Assembly (NCBI GenBank): GCA_026391475.1
Contig: JAPLED010000043.1
Location: 1 to 55,149 of the forward strand
DNA: 55,149 bases
Direction: 5' to 3'
From: Bacteroidia bacterium
GTDB taxonomy: Bacteria > Bacteroidota > Bacteroidia > Bacteroidales > VadinHA17
The translations under genes and the position numbers were made by a program. Shown in pieces: positions 26,817 to 34,488 of this stretch; position 1 is the first letter of the stretch, and every line of letters starts with the position of its first letter. The notes under the pieces are model-generated. The model was given only the letters and a program-made list of their open reading frames with translations, was not told the origin of the DNA and made no database searches.

Positions 26817-27407
26817 ATGGAATTAATAGAATTACAAAATATATGGCAACAATACGATAAAAAATTATCGGAAAATACTCGGCTAAACAAAGAGATTTTA
26901 AGGATTATCCTAAAGTCAAAACCGCAAAAAAGAGTGACCTGGATTAAATTAAAAGCTGGATTTAATTTGATCTTACCAATAGTTCTTGTTTTAGGTATTT
27001 TGGTTCCCGGAGTTGAATTTCGTAACGAGCCTGACTTTTATATAGGAACTATTTTGTTTGGAACATTCTTCCTGATAACATATTATTGGGCAGTAAGATA
27101 CTATCTTCTTGTCAGTAAAATTGATTTTACCAATTCAATCACTTTGATAAAAAAGAACATCAGGCAAATTGAGAAATACAAGATTAAAATAACAAAATTT
27201 GGATACATTTTTATGCCTCTTGCCATGATTGGTATATTCTTGATTGCTGAGATTCCAATTCTATCAAAGGATTCTTTCTTGCCGATTTCTTTAATAATTT
27301 TAGTATTCATTGTCTCGATTTATTATACTTTTAAATATTCTATTTCTGAGAGATTCAGAAAGCTATCTTTGGAGATTGACGAGATAGTGCAGCTTGAAAA
27401 AGAATAA
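26817..27407 (+). CDS. membrane protein, probable sigma partner (module 1)
   Basis: This 196-residue protein starts with the cytosolic segment MELIELQNIWQQYDKK, followed by four hydrophobic helices (about residues 48-66, 76-96, 134-152, 157-175). The N-terminal ELQNIW motif is shared with the protein at 28399-29016, which also lies directly after a sigma gene. The pairing and spacing (5 bp) suggest a membrane-bound regulator of the sigma factor. No classical zinc-type anti-sigma motif (HxxxCxxC) is present. The regulatory role is inferred from context only. Confidence 0.65.
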   Translation: MELIELQNIWQQYDKKLSENTRLNKEILRIILKSKPQKRVTWIKLKAGFNLILPIVLVLGILVPGVEFRNEPDFYIGTILFGTFFLITYYWAVRYYLLVSKIDFTNSITLIKKNIRQIEKYKIKITKFGYIFMPLAMIGIFLIAEIPILSKDSFLPISLIILVFIVSIYYTFKYSISERFRKLSLEIDEIVQLEKE

Positions 27408-27719
27408 AAAAAAGCTGCTAATAAGAAGAGAATTGGACTTATCATTCTAGACAACTTTGCTATCGCCGAAACACTATCTATAGACCGACCGATTTACGGT
27501 CAAACTATAATGGTTTTTGCAATTTTACCTAGACAAATTACTTTTGACGAGACACCTCCTACCCTTTTACCGGGACTGGCAAAAGCCACACCAATGGAGA
27601 ACACCTTAGTAACTTAATAGTTTGGTTTATAATTGGAATAATTTTTGCTGTTAATAAATTAACGCTCAGCAAATAAAACTAACCTTAGATCAATTATTCA
27701 TAATTAAAATCCCCAAACA
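27408..27719. repeat. spacer with 56-bp unit and small hairpin
   Basis: This 312-bp gap has no gene. GACCG and CGGTC arms lie at about 27483-27502. TGGTTTTTGC (27511-27520) is the box B tail, followed by one full 56-bp unit (GACAAATTACTTTTGACGAG from 27532, ending in TTTTACCGGGACTGG). The order box B tail then unit is the same as at 4308 and 6095. Confidence 0.6.
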
Positions 27720-28238
27720 ATGAAAACAAAGACTATAATTATGATTCTGACATTAATCTTTGTCTCAACAAGTTGTGAAAAAACCAACTTGAATAATATG
27801 AATGTTAAAACATACTTAAAACTGCTAAAATCGGGGAGCTATGATTTTAATGATTCCAATGGCCTTCCTAATCTCCCTCCCTTTGAACCAAAAGATATAC
27901 CTGAATTATTGACTTATGCCAATGACACCTACATTGTTACAAAATATCCTCATAACCCGATTTCCTCCTATATTGGACCAGACCCCAGACTGGGTATTTT
28001 TGTTCTTTGGACCATTGAATCTATCAGGCTATCTTCGCCTGGAATAGATCATTTCTGGGGAAGGTTTCCATCTCAAAGTCCAACTTTGATGTTTAAAGGG
28101 TCTGTACTAACTATTGATGTTGAAACAGCCCATAAGACTGCTTCGAAAGCCTATTTAAACTGGTGGAATTCAAGTGCAGATTTTGAACAAATAAAAAACA
28201 TTAATCCACTTGAGAATACAGACTACGGATGGAGATAG
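27720..28238 (+). CDS. DUF4943 family lipoprotein
   Basis: This 172-residue protein has a lipoprotein signal (lipobox STSC, Cys19). The mature part, with VKTYLKLLKSGSYDF, LPPFEPKDIPELLTYANDT, NPISSY and LGIFVLWTIESIRL, matches the DUF4943 family of Bacteroidota, whose role is unknown. It is predicted to be anchored in the periplasm or outer membrane. It sits alone between two repeat-rich spacers, like the single genes of the left region, and between the two sigma modules. Confidence 0.65.
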   Translation: MKTKTIIMILTLIFVSTSCEKTNLNNMNVKTYLKLLKSGSYDFNDSNGLPNLPPFEPKDIPELLTYANDTYIVTKYPHNPISSYIGPDPRLGIFVLWTIESIRLSSPGIDHFWGRFPSQSPTLMFKGSVLTIDVETAHKTASKAYLNWWNSSADFEQIKNINPLENTDYGWR

Positions 28239-28254
28239 TCATCCAAAAAAAACC

Positions 28255-28398
28255 TAAGCAACACGGTCAGTAGTTAATTACCTTCGGTGAGATCGGATCC
28301 CACAAAGTGGTCTCCTCGGTTGGCTTCGCCGAGTTCACTTCGTTCGGTTGCCTGCGGCAGACAGGAGCTCAAGCTGTCATAGCCTGCCCAGCTTGCCG
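28255..28398. repeat. composite repeat (box A plus box B)
   Basis: It begins with AACACGGTCAGT (box A, about 28260-28271), then TTAATTACCTTCGGTGAG, as at 37487. Two hairpin pairs follow (GAGATC with GGTCTC; CTCGG with CCGAG). Box B is at about 28364-28395 (GGCAGACAGGAGCTCAAGCT, GTCATAGCCTGCC). The next base run is already the end of the minus-strand gene, so the composite may serve as the transcription end for both neighbours. Confidence 0.65.
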
Positions 28399-29016
28399 TT
28401 AGCGCATATTGCAAAGATGAGCGTACAACTCTTTCAGAAATTCAAGATTTTTTATTTGATACTTGCGGATTTTGCTTATCACGAAGTATGAAACAAATAG
28501 TCCAATTGGGAAACCTATAACAAGACTATATATAGATTCCTTATTTTTCATTACTTCAAGAAACGGTTTGCATTCATAATAAACATGAATTGATAGATTT
28601 ATCATCACTAAAAGGACTGGTATTAAGAATATATACCCCTTGCTGTATTTTCCCAATAGCCATCTTGATAACATTTTGATTCTTTGTTCCAACCAATCCT
28701 TTAATGATAAATTGAACTTATTGTTTTGCAGTTTATTCCATGACAATAAAGAAACAATTAAAGAAATGAGTGTTATTAAGCAAAGAATAGAATTATTAAC
28801 TTGATAGATAATATCGCCCTGACGATTTAGAGCTGTTATTATTAGAAATACAATCAATCCAACACATACAAAAATATCTATACTAAAAATAAAAAGGAAT
28901 TTATTAATTGTTTTCTTGGTTTTTATAGTAAGTAATTGATTCAGTTCAGCGGTTGTTTTTAGACTAATTTCAGAATCAATATTTTTCCAGATGTTTTGTA
29001 ATTCATTAGTTTCCAT
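28399..29016 (-). CDS. membrane protein, probable sigma partner (module 2)
   Basis: This 205-residue protein on the minus strand begins METNELQNIWKNIDSE, sharing ELQNIW with the protein at 26817. Four hydrophobic helices follow (about residues 40-62, 74-90, 124-142, 163-180). Its start overlaps the end of the sigma gene by 11 bp, showing translational coupling. By position it is the membrane regulator of that sigma factor. It is otherwise diverged from its module 1 counterpart. The gene ends directly at the composite repeat. Confidence 0.65.
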   Translation of the reverse strand: METNELQNIWKNIDSEISLKTTAELNQLLTIKTKKTINKFLFIFSIDIFVCVGLIVFLIITALNRQGDIIYQVNNSILCLITLISLIVSLLSWNKLQNNKFNLSLKDWLEQRIKMLSRWLLGKYSKGYIFLIPVLLVMINLSIHVYYECKPFLEVMKNKESIYSLVIGFPIGLFVSYFVISKIRKYQIKNLEFLKELYAHLCNMR

Positions 29017-29509
29017 GATTCAAATGATTTAAATTTTGTTTCAGTATTTCTTTAGCTCTATTAATTCGAACTCCAACATTGGACTTCGATATGCCAATGA
29101 TTTCAGCAATTTCATCATAACTCTTTTCCTCAAGATATAAAAGCATGATTGGTTTATCGATTTCATTAAGATTGTAAATCGCTTTTAATAGCATCTGAAT
29201 TGTTTCATTTAATGATAATTCTTCAATAATATCAAGCTTATCAATGGATTCGGGTAGCTTTTCACGATACTCAATTCGTGTTTCTTTCTTTATTTTGGAA
29301 ATTGAAGTATTTATTGAAACAGCATAAATCCATGATCCTATGCTATCTTTATTCTGTAAGGAAGGGAATGATTTCCAAAGTTGATAAATGATTTCTTGAA
29401 AATTATCTTCTCTATCTGATTTATTGCGGAAATAGATAAGGTTGACCTTATGCAAAATGCCTTGATAATTTGATAATATTTCAAGAAATTCTTTATTCAA
29501 TGATTGCAT
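29006..29509 (-). CDS. ECF sigma factor (module 2)
   Basis: This 167-residue sigma-70 family protein has region 2 REDNFQEIIYQLWKSFPSL and GSWIYAVSINTS, and region 4 EKSYDEIAEIIGISKSNVGV. It is the same length as, and clearly paralogous to, the factor at 26308. It faces away from the TonB operon that starts at 29774, and the 264-bp gap between them must hold both promoters. It could act on that operon, but nothing in the sequence proves this. Confidence 0.85.
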   Translation of the reverse strand: MQSLNKEFLEILSNYQGILHKVNLIYFRNKSDREDNFQEIIYQLWKSFPSLQNKDSIGSWIYAVSINTSISKIKKETRIEYREKLPESIDKLDIIEELSLNETIQMLLKAIYNLNEIDKPIMLLYLEEKSYDEIAEIIGISKSNVGVRINRAKEILKQNLNHLNHGN

Positions 29510-29773
29510 GCTTAAACTGTTTCATGTAAAGTAGCACATGGATGAGATTTATTACAAAAAAACTGAAAAATAATTGAATATATAGATTAACTGACTGTAT
29601 ATTTGAGAGATAAAGTAAGCAACGATGCGCTAACTATATTAAACTGTCTCAGGAAACATCATCATAATTACTTTATTACTCTTTTTTTTTGTTTAACTTC
29701 ATGACATCAAAAAATGTTAAAAAAAGATAATATAGATAAGTGTTCTGTAATTCAATCCTTTTAAAGATATTTC

Positions 29774-30499
29774 ATGAACCGAATTGTTTTTATATGGCTA
29801 TTTTTATTGACTATTTCTGCCAGAGTTAGTCTCTTTAGCATTAGTTCCAACGAATCTGAAACCTTCCTTACCAGTATAAGAGAACAAGATACTCTGAAGG
29901 AAAATCAGAGTCTTTATACTGGCAAAATATGGACAAATAAGTATCACAGAATCATTGGAGATCAATTTCTTTTTTCCAACTATTTTTTACCTGGTACAGT
30001 ATCAACCAATGGTAAAACATTTAAAAATCTATTGATCAGATATGATATTTATTCGGACGAAATAATGATTCCTGTAAATCGTGAGGAAATTCTGCAGTTA
30101 AATAAGGAAATAATTGACAGCTTCGCAATAAACTTTGAAAATAAAATATATAAGTTTACGAAAATCCAGGAGGATACCTTGAATGGTCTTAAAGGTTATA
30201 AAGGTTATTTCTATGTTTTATATAAACAAGAGTCAGCTCTTTATATTAAGTACAATAAAGAAATTTCACCTAATATCACAGAGAAGAGTGATGGAGAGTT
30301 TATACAGACTCACAAAATCTATTTAGTTAAAGATAAAATTGTCCATCCGATAACGACTAAAAATGACTTATACAAAGCACTGAATGCAGATAATGTGCAA
30401 ATCAGAAATTACCTTAAGAATAATAAGTTAAAGGTTTCAAAGAAAAGACCTGAAAGTTTTATTCCTGTTATCAGGTTTTACGATAGTATAAGCCAATAG
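29774..30499 (+). CDS. exported protein of unknown function, first gene of TonB operon
   Basis: This 241-residue protein has a hydrophobic N-terminus (MNRIVFIWLFLLTISARVSL) and a mostly beta-strand mature part (LYTGKIWTNKYHRIIGDQFL, then VSTNGKTFKNLLIRYDIYSD). I do not recognise the family. It ends 11 bp before the TonB receptor gene, so the two are surely co-transcribed. It is probably a periplasmic accessory part of that outer-membrane system. Its codon use and AT-richness fit the following three genes. Confidence 0.65.
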   Translation: MNRIVFIWLFLLTISARVSLFSISSNESETFLTSIREQDTLKENQSLYTGKIWTNKYHRIIGDQFLFSNYFLPGTVSTNGKTFKNLLIRYDIYSDEIMIPVNREEILQLNKEIIDSFAINFENKIYKFTKIQEDTLNGLKGYKGYFYVLYKQESALYIKYNKEISPNITEKSDGEFIQTHKIYLVKDKIVHPITTKNDLYKALNADNVQIRNYLKNNKLKVSKKRPESFIPVIRFYDSISQ

Positions 30500-30510
30500 A
30501 TGAATATTTT

Positions 30511-33243
30511 ATGAAATTGAAAATCCATCTACTGATTTTAATTTTAACCTTAACCTGCACTCTTAAGGCCCAGGAAAAATATATCATACCCTGGGATTAT
30601 AAAGATCTTTCATTTAAGGAATTTGTAATAAAGGCTGAAAGCCAGTTTAATATTAAATTCCTTTATAAAGATGAATGGGTGAAAGATCTGAAGTTGGGTG
30701 ATTATTCTGGTTGCACAAGCTTGTCGTGTGTACTGGATAATCTGTTTAAGAGTACCTTACTTTATTATTTTATTGATGATTCTGAAAATGTAGTAATTAC
30801 AAAGGATTTTGCTGTTAATGTTTCAAATGAGACTATAGAAAATGGAAATATCCTTAAACCCATGACTGATCATAAAGTTTACAAGGAAGACCAGCAGATT
30901 GCAGAAAATGCATTTGTGGAAATAGGAAATCGTAATGAAAGAAACAAACCGGGGAAAGTCACTATCTCAGGATATGTCACAAACATGGAAACAGGTAATC
31001 ATGCAGCCGGAGTGACAGTCTTCATTAAGAATCTCTCATTGGGAACAATCACCAATGAGTTTGGGTTTTATACTTTAACACTACCACGGGGATTTCACGA
31101 AATCCAATTTTCATTTATAGGGGTGAAAGAAAAAAAGATCAATCTGAATCTTTACGGATCAGGTGAATTAAATGTTGATTTGAATAGATCCATCATAAAT
31201 TTGAAAGAAATAATTGTTTCTGCTAAGAAAAATATTACGCTCGAGCGATCCGAGGTTGGCGTGGAAAAGATCAATATTAAAACATTCAAATTATTACCAA
31301 CTTCAATGGGTGAAGTAGACTTAATGAAGAGTATCATTCTAATCCCTGGGGTACAATCGGTTGGAGAAGGCTCGGCTGGCTTCAACGTCAGAGGCGGTTC
31401 AGCAGACCAGAACCTTATCTTATTGTATGGTGCTCCGATATATAATTCTTCTCATTTTTTTGGATTCTTTTCATCAGTCAATTCCGATATAATAAAAGAC
31501 GTAACTCTATACAAAGGTGGAATTCCCAGCCGATATGGAGGGAGGATATCTTCGGTCCTTGATATAGAATCAAAAGAAGGTAATAATAAAGAATTTGCCG
31601 GTAATATCGGCATTAGCCCTATAACAACCCATCTTATTGTTGAAGGCCCCTTGATAAAAGACACCTTATCGTATCTCCTGACAGCCCGTACCACCTACTC
31701 AAACTGGATATTTGATTTGATCAAAAATCCCCTTCTTCACAATAATAGGGCATCATTCTATGATATGAATGGGAAGATAACTTATGACTTAAATAAGAAT
31801 AATAAATTAGATGCATCCTATTATTTAAGTCACGACTACTTCCGGTTCAACTTAAACATGGTCTATAGTTATGACAATAATATTTTAGCTTTAAGATGGC
31901 TTCATTTTTATAACAGCAAATTTTCTTCAGCTCTTTCAATAAGTAATAGCTTTTATAAGTATAATATCTTAAATCAGGATGTTACAACAGAGGCCTACTT
32001 CCTGTCTCATCAAATAAACAATTCACAATTTAAGGCAGATTTTAACTGGTTGCCGGGTAGTCATAAAATCAATTTTGGTCTTGATGTAAACAAATATGCT
32101 GTTATGCCCGGAAGCTATCGTCCTGCGAGTGACTCATCGCTTATTATGTCAAATGTTATTGAGAGGGAGAGAGCATTCGAAGGAGCTTTGTATATCGACG
32201 ACAAGTTCTTCCTTACAGATTTTTTGTCGGTTAATGTGGGAATGAGAATGTCATCATTTTTCTCATTAGGGCCTCAAACGGTTTTTAAGTATAGCCCGGG
32301 ATTCTCAAAAAGTAAATCAACTATTACCGATACAATTAATTTCATGCCTGGTGAGTTTCCCAGCAAGTATGCCGGTCCGGAGTTAAGAGCATCATTAAAT
32401 TTCAGGATTACAGACAAAAATTCAATAAAGATCAATTATAACAGAACCAGACAGTACCTTCATCTCCTGTCAAATTCAACCTCAATTTCACCAACCGACA
32501 CATGGAAATTATGTGATTATTATCTAAACCCTGAGGTTGGGGATCAGTATGCAATAGGCTTTTATCAAATGCTTTTCAAAAATAGTTTTGAAACTTCCGC
32601 AGAGTTGTATTATAAGGAAATAAAGAATATGGTTGATTTTAAGGGGGGATCTACGCTTACAATGGTTGATGACATTGAACAGTATATGATAAATGTGAAA
32701 GGTAAAGCTTATGGTATGGAACTGGCTATTAAAAAGATTGAAGGTAAGACACGCTTTAGTATAGGCTATACCTATGCCAGAACTTTTGCTAAAAGTACAA
32801 GTAACTTCAAAGACGAAATTATTAACTCAGGAAATTGGTACCCTGCTAATTATGATAAACCAAATAATCTGGTTATTACCTACCAGTATCTCTACTCACG
32901 TCGGTTCAGCTTCTCTGCTGACTATACCTATAGTACAGGTCGCCCCATAACGTTACCTATTGCTATATATCATGTCAATGATATTTTGATGGTGCAATAT
33001 TCGGACAGGAATAAATACAGAATACCTGATTATTCCAGATTGGATGTATCCTTCAAAGTAAGTGGAAATCTCAGGTCACATAAAATAGCTCATCCAAATC
33101 TGACATTCTCAGTGTACAATCTTTTTGGGAAAGAAAACGCTTACTCTGTATATTTTCAAAAGGAGAAAGAAACCATCAAGGGATATAAATTATCCGTTTT
33201 TGTCAGACCTATCCCATCAGTAACCTTTAGTTTCGATTTTTAA
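30511..33243 (+). CDS. TonB-dependent receptor with STN domain
   Basis: This 910-residue protein has, in order, a signal peptide (1-20), an STN domain (about 25-103), a CarboxypepD_reg domain (150-235), a plug (255-360, with FNVRGGSADQNLILLYGAPI, then YKGGIPSRYGGRISSVLDI) and a 22-strand-type barrel to the C-terminal aromatic end (SVTFSFDF). STN domains are linked to signal transfer to anti-sigma factors, yet the adjacent sigma modules are not of the FecI/FecR kind. The DUF4249 partner downstream, rather than SusD, marks a separate class of TonB system. The substrate is unknown. Confidence 0.9.
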   Translation: MKLKIHLLILILTLTCTLKAQEKYIIPWDYKDLSFKEFVIKAESQFNIKFLYKDEWVKDLKLGDYSGCTSLSCVLDNLFKSTLLYYFIDDSENVVITKDFAVNVSNETIENGNILKPMTDHKVYKEDQQIAENAFVEIGNRNERNKPGKVTISGYVTNMETGNHAAGVTVFIKNLSLGTITNEFGFYTLTLPRGFHEIQFSFIGVKEKKINLNLYGSGELNVDLNRSIINLKEIIVSAKKNITLERSEVGVEKINIKTFKLLPTSMGEVDLMKSIILIPGVQSVGEGSAGFNVRGGSADQNLILLYGAPIYNSSHFFGFFSSVNSDIIKDVTLYKGGIPSRYGGRISSVLDIESKEGNNKEFAGNIGISPITTHLIVEGPLIKDTLSYLLTARTTYSNWIFDLIKNPLLHNNRASFYDMNGKITYDLNKNNKLDASYYLSHDYFRFNLNMVYSYDNNILALRWLHFYNSKFSSALSISNSFYKYNILNQDVTTEAYFLSHQINNSQFKADFNWLPGSHKINFGLDVNKYAVMPGSYRPASDSSLIMSNVIERERAFEGALYIDDKFFLTDFLSVNVGMRMSSFFSLGPQTVFKYSPGFSKSKSTITDTINFMPGEFPSKYAGPELRASLNFRITDKNSIKINYNRTRQYLHLLSNSTSISPTDTWKLCDYYLNPEVGDQYAIGFYQMLFKNSFETSAELYYKEIKNMVDFKGGSTLTMVDDIEQYMINVKGKAYGMELAIKKIEGKTRFSIGYTYARTFAKSTSNFKDEIINSGNWYPANYDKPNNLVITYQYLYSRRFSFSADYTYSTGRPITLPIAIYHVNDILMVQYSDRNKYRIPDYSRLDVSFKVSGNLRSHKIAHPNLTFSVYNLFGKENAYSVYFQKEKETIKGYKLSVFVRPIPSVTFSFDF

Positions 33244-33282
33244 ACCAGTTATAGAAACCATGCTTTTCAAATACAAACACGA

Positions 33283-34464
33283 ATGAATTTTATTCTCAAA
33301 TATATCGATTCAATCAGGCTTTTGAAAAATAATTATTTGCTGGTTAACTCTATCCGTCTGATTATACTTTTTTTATTATTCTCTGTTTTTAAAAGTTGTA
33401 TTGTACCATACATTCCTGAACCACCTGAAAATGATGAACTTCTCGTTGTTGAAGGTTTAATTTCAGATCAGCATGAAGTAAATACTATAAAACTGTCAAA
33501 ATCCCTTCCTCTTTGGAAAAATCAAAACGCAAAACCTTTAAAGGGATGCAAAGTATGGATAACTGATGACCTGGGACAAATTGACAGTTTAAAAGAGACT
33601 TTTGTCGGAACTTATATTACAGACTCTGCTACTTTTCAGGGTATCATAGGAAGAAAATACACCTTGCACATCATTACAAATGCAGCTTATGGGAATCTCA
33701 AATATGAATCTTTTCCCATGGAGTTGAAGCCTGTTCCTCCAATTGACCGTATTTATTATGAAAAAAAGGTTTATATGTATGATCCAAGGCCCGTTGAAGG
33801 CTGTCAGATTTATTTAGATACCCACGATCCTGCAAATAGTTGCAATTTCTACAGGTGGAAATATTCTGAAACATGGGAATTCCATTTGCCTTTTAATGTT
33901 AAATATAAGGTATGCTGGTTATCAGGTAATTCTAATGAAATTTTTATCAAAAATACTTCTGCACTTGCGGAAGACAGAATTATCGGGTTTCCTTTAAACT
34001 CAATACCCAATCCGATTGACAAGTTGAGTGTAAAATACAGTATTCTGGTGAAACAGTATTCTCTGACTGAGGATGAATACCTTTATTGGGAGAGATTAAA
34101 GAACACATTAGACCAGGTGGGAGGTCTATATGATTTAATTCCGGCTATTATACCCAATAATATATATTGTGTTGAGAATCCAAATGAAAAGATTTTGGGT
34201 TATTTCAGTGTTTCAGCAGTATCATCCAGGAGAGCTTTCATAAAAGATAATTTTGCTGGTTTGAATGTTCAATATGTTGATTGTGTTTCTGATACTATAT
34301 ACGGCACAAATCCTATTCCAGGTTTGGATGGAACAGTCTGGGTAATTATAGATCATTCTGATCAGACACCACCCTCCAGAATAGTTACATACAGCAGAGG
34401 CTGTGCCGATTGCAGAGTAAGAGGTACAAATATTAAACCTGTTTTCTGGGATGATGATAAATAA
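33283..34464 (+). CDS. DUF4249 domain protein, probable lipoprotein partner of the TonB receptor
   Basis: This 393-residue protein has a hydrophobic segment ending in FKSC (Cys39), after which the DUF4249 start is plain: PPENDELLVVEGLISDQHEV, then IKLSKSLPLW and a CarboxypepD-like strand set. The end has several cysteines (GCADCRVRG). DUF4249 proteins in Bacteroidota are encoded next to TonB receptors, where they take the place held by SusD in sugar systems. It follows the receptor by 39 bp. The long N-terminus before the hydrophobic segment suggests that the true start may be one of the later codons. Confidence 0.8.
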   Translation: MNFILKYIDSIRLLKNNYLLVNSIRLIILFLLFSVFKSCIVPYIPEPPENDELLVVEGLISDQHEVNTIKLSKSLPLWKNQNAKPLKGCKVWITDDLGQIDSLKETFVGTYITDSATFQGIIGRKYTLHIITNAAYGNLKYESFPMELKPVPPIDRIYYEKKVYMYDPRPVEGCQIYLDTHDPANSCNFYRWKYSETWEFHLPFNVKYKVCWLSGNSNEIFIKNTSALAEDRIIGFPLNSIPNPIDKLSVKYSILVKQYSLTEDEYLYWERLKNTLDQVGGLYDLIPAIIPNNIYCVENPNEKILGYFSVSAVSSRRAFIKDNFAGLNVQYVDCVSDTIYGTNPIPGLDGTVWVIIDHSDQTPPSRIVTYSRGCADCRVRGTNIKPVFWDDDK

Positions 34465-34488
34465 TGAATATCTGATGAATTACTTTAA

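Noticed and set aside
28255-28398. CRISPR-like or tRNA-like structure
   Set aside because: The stems do not form a cloverleaf with an anticodon and there is no regular repeat-spacer pattern; it is a copy of the composite repeat.
26308-29509. FecI/FecR-type iron regulation of the TonB operon
   Set aside because: The partner proteins have four helices and no FecR domain; the sigma factors are generic ECF types, so FecIR naming is not supported.
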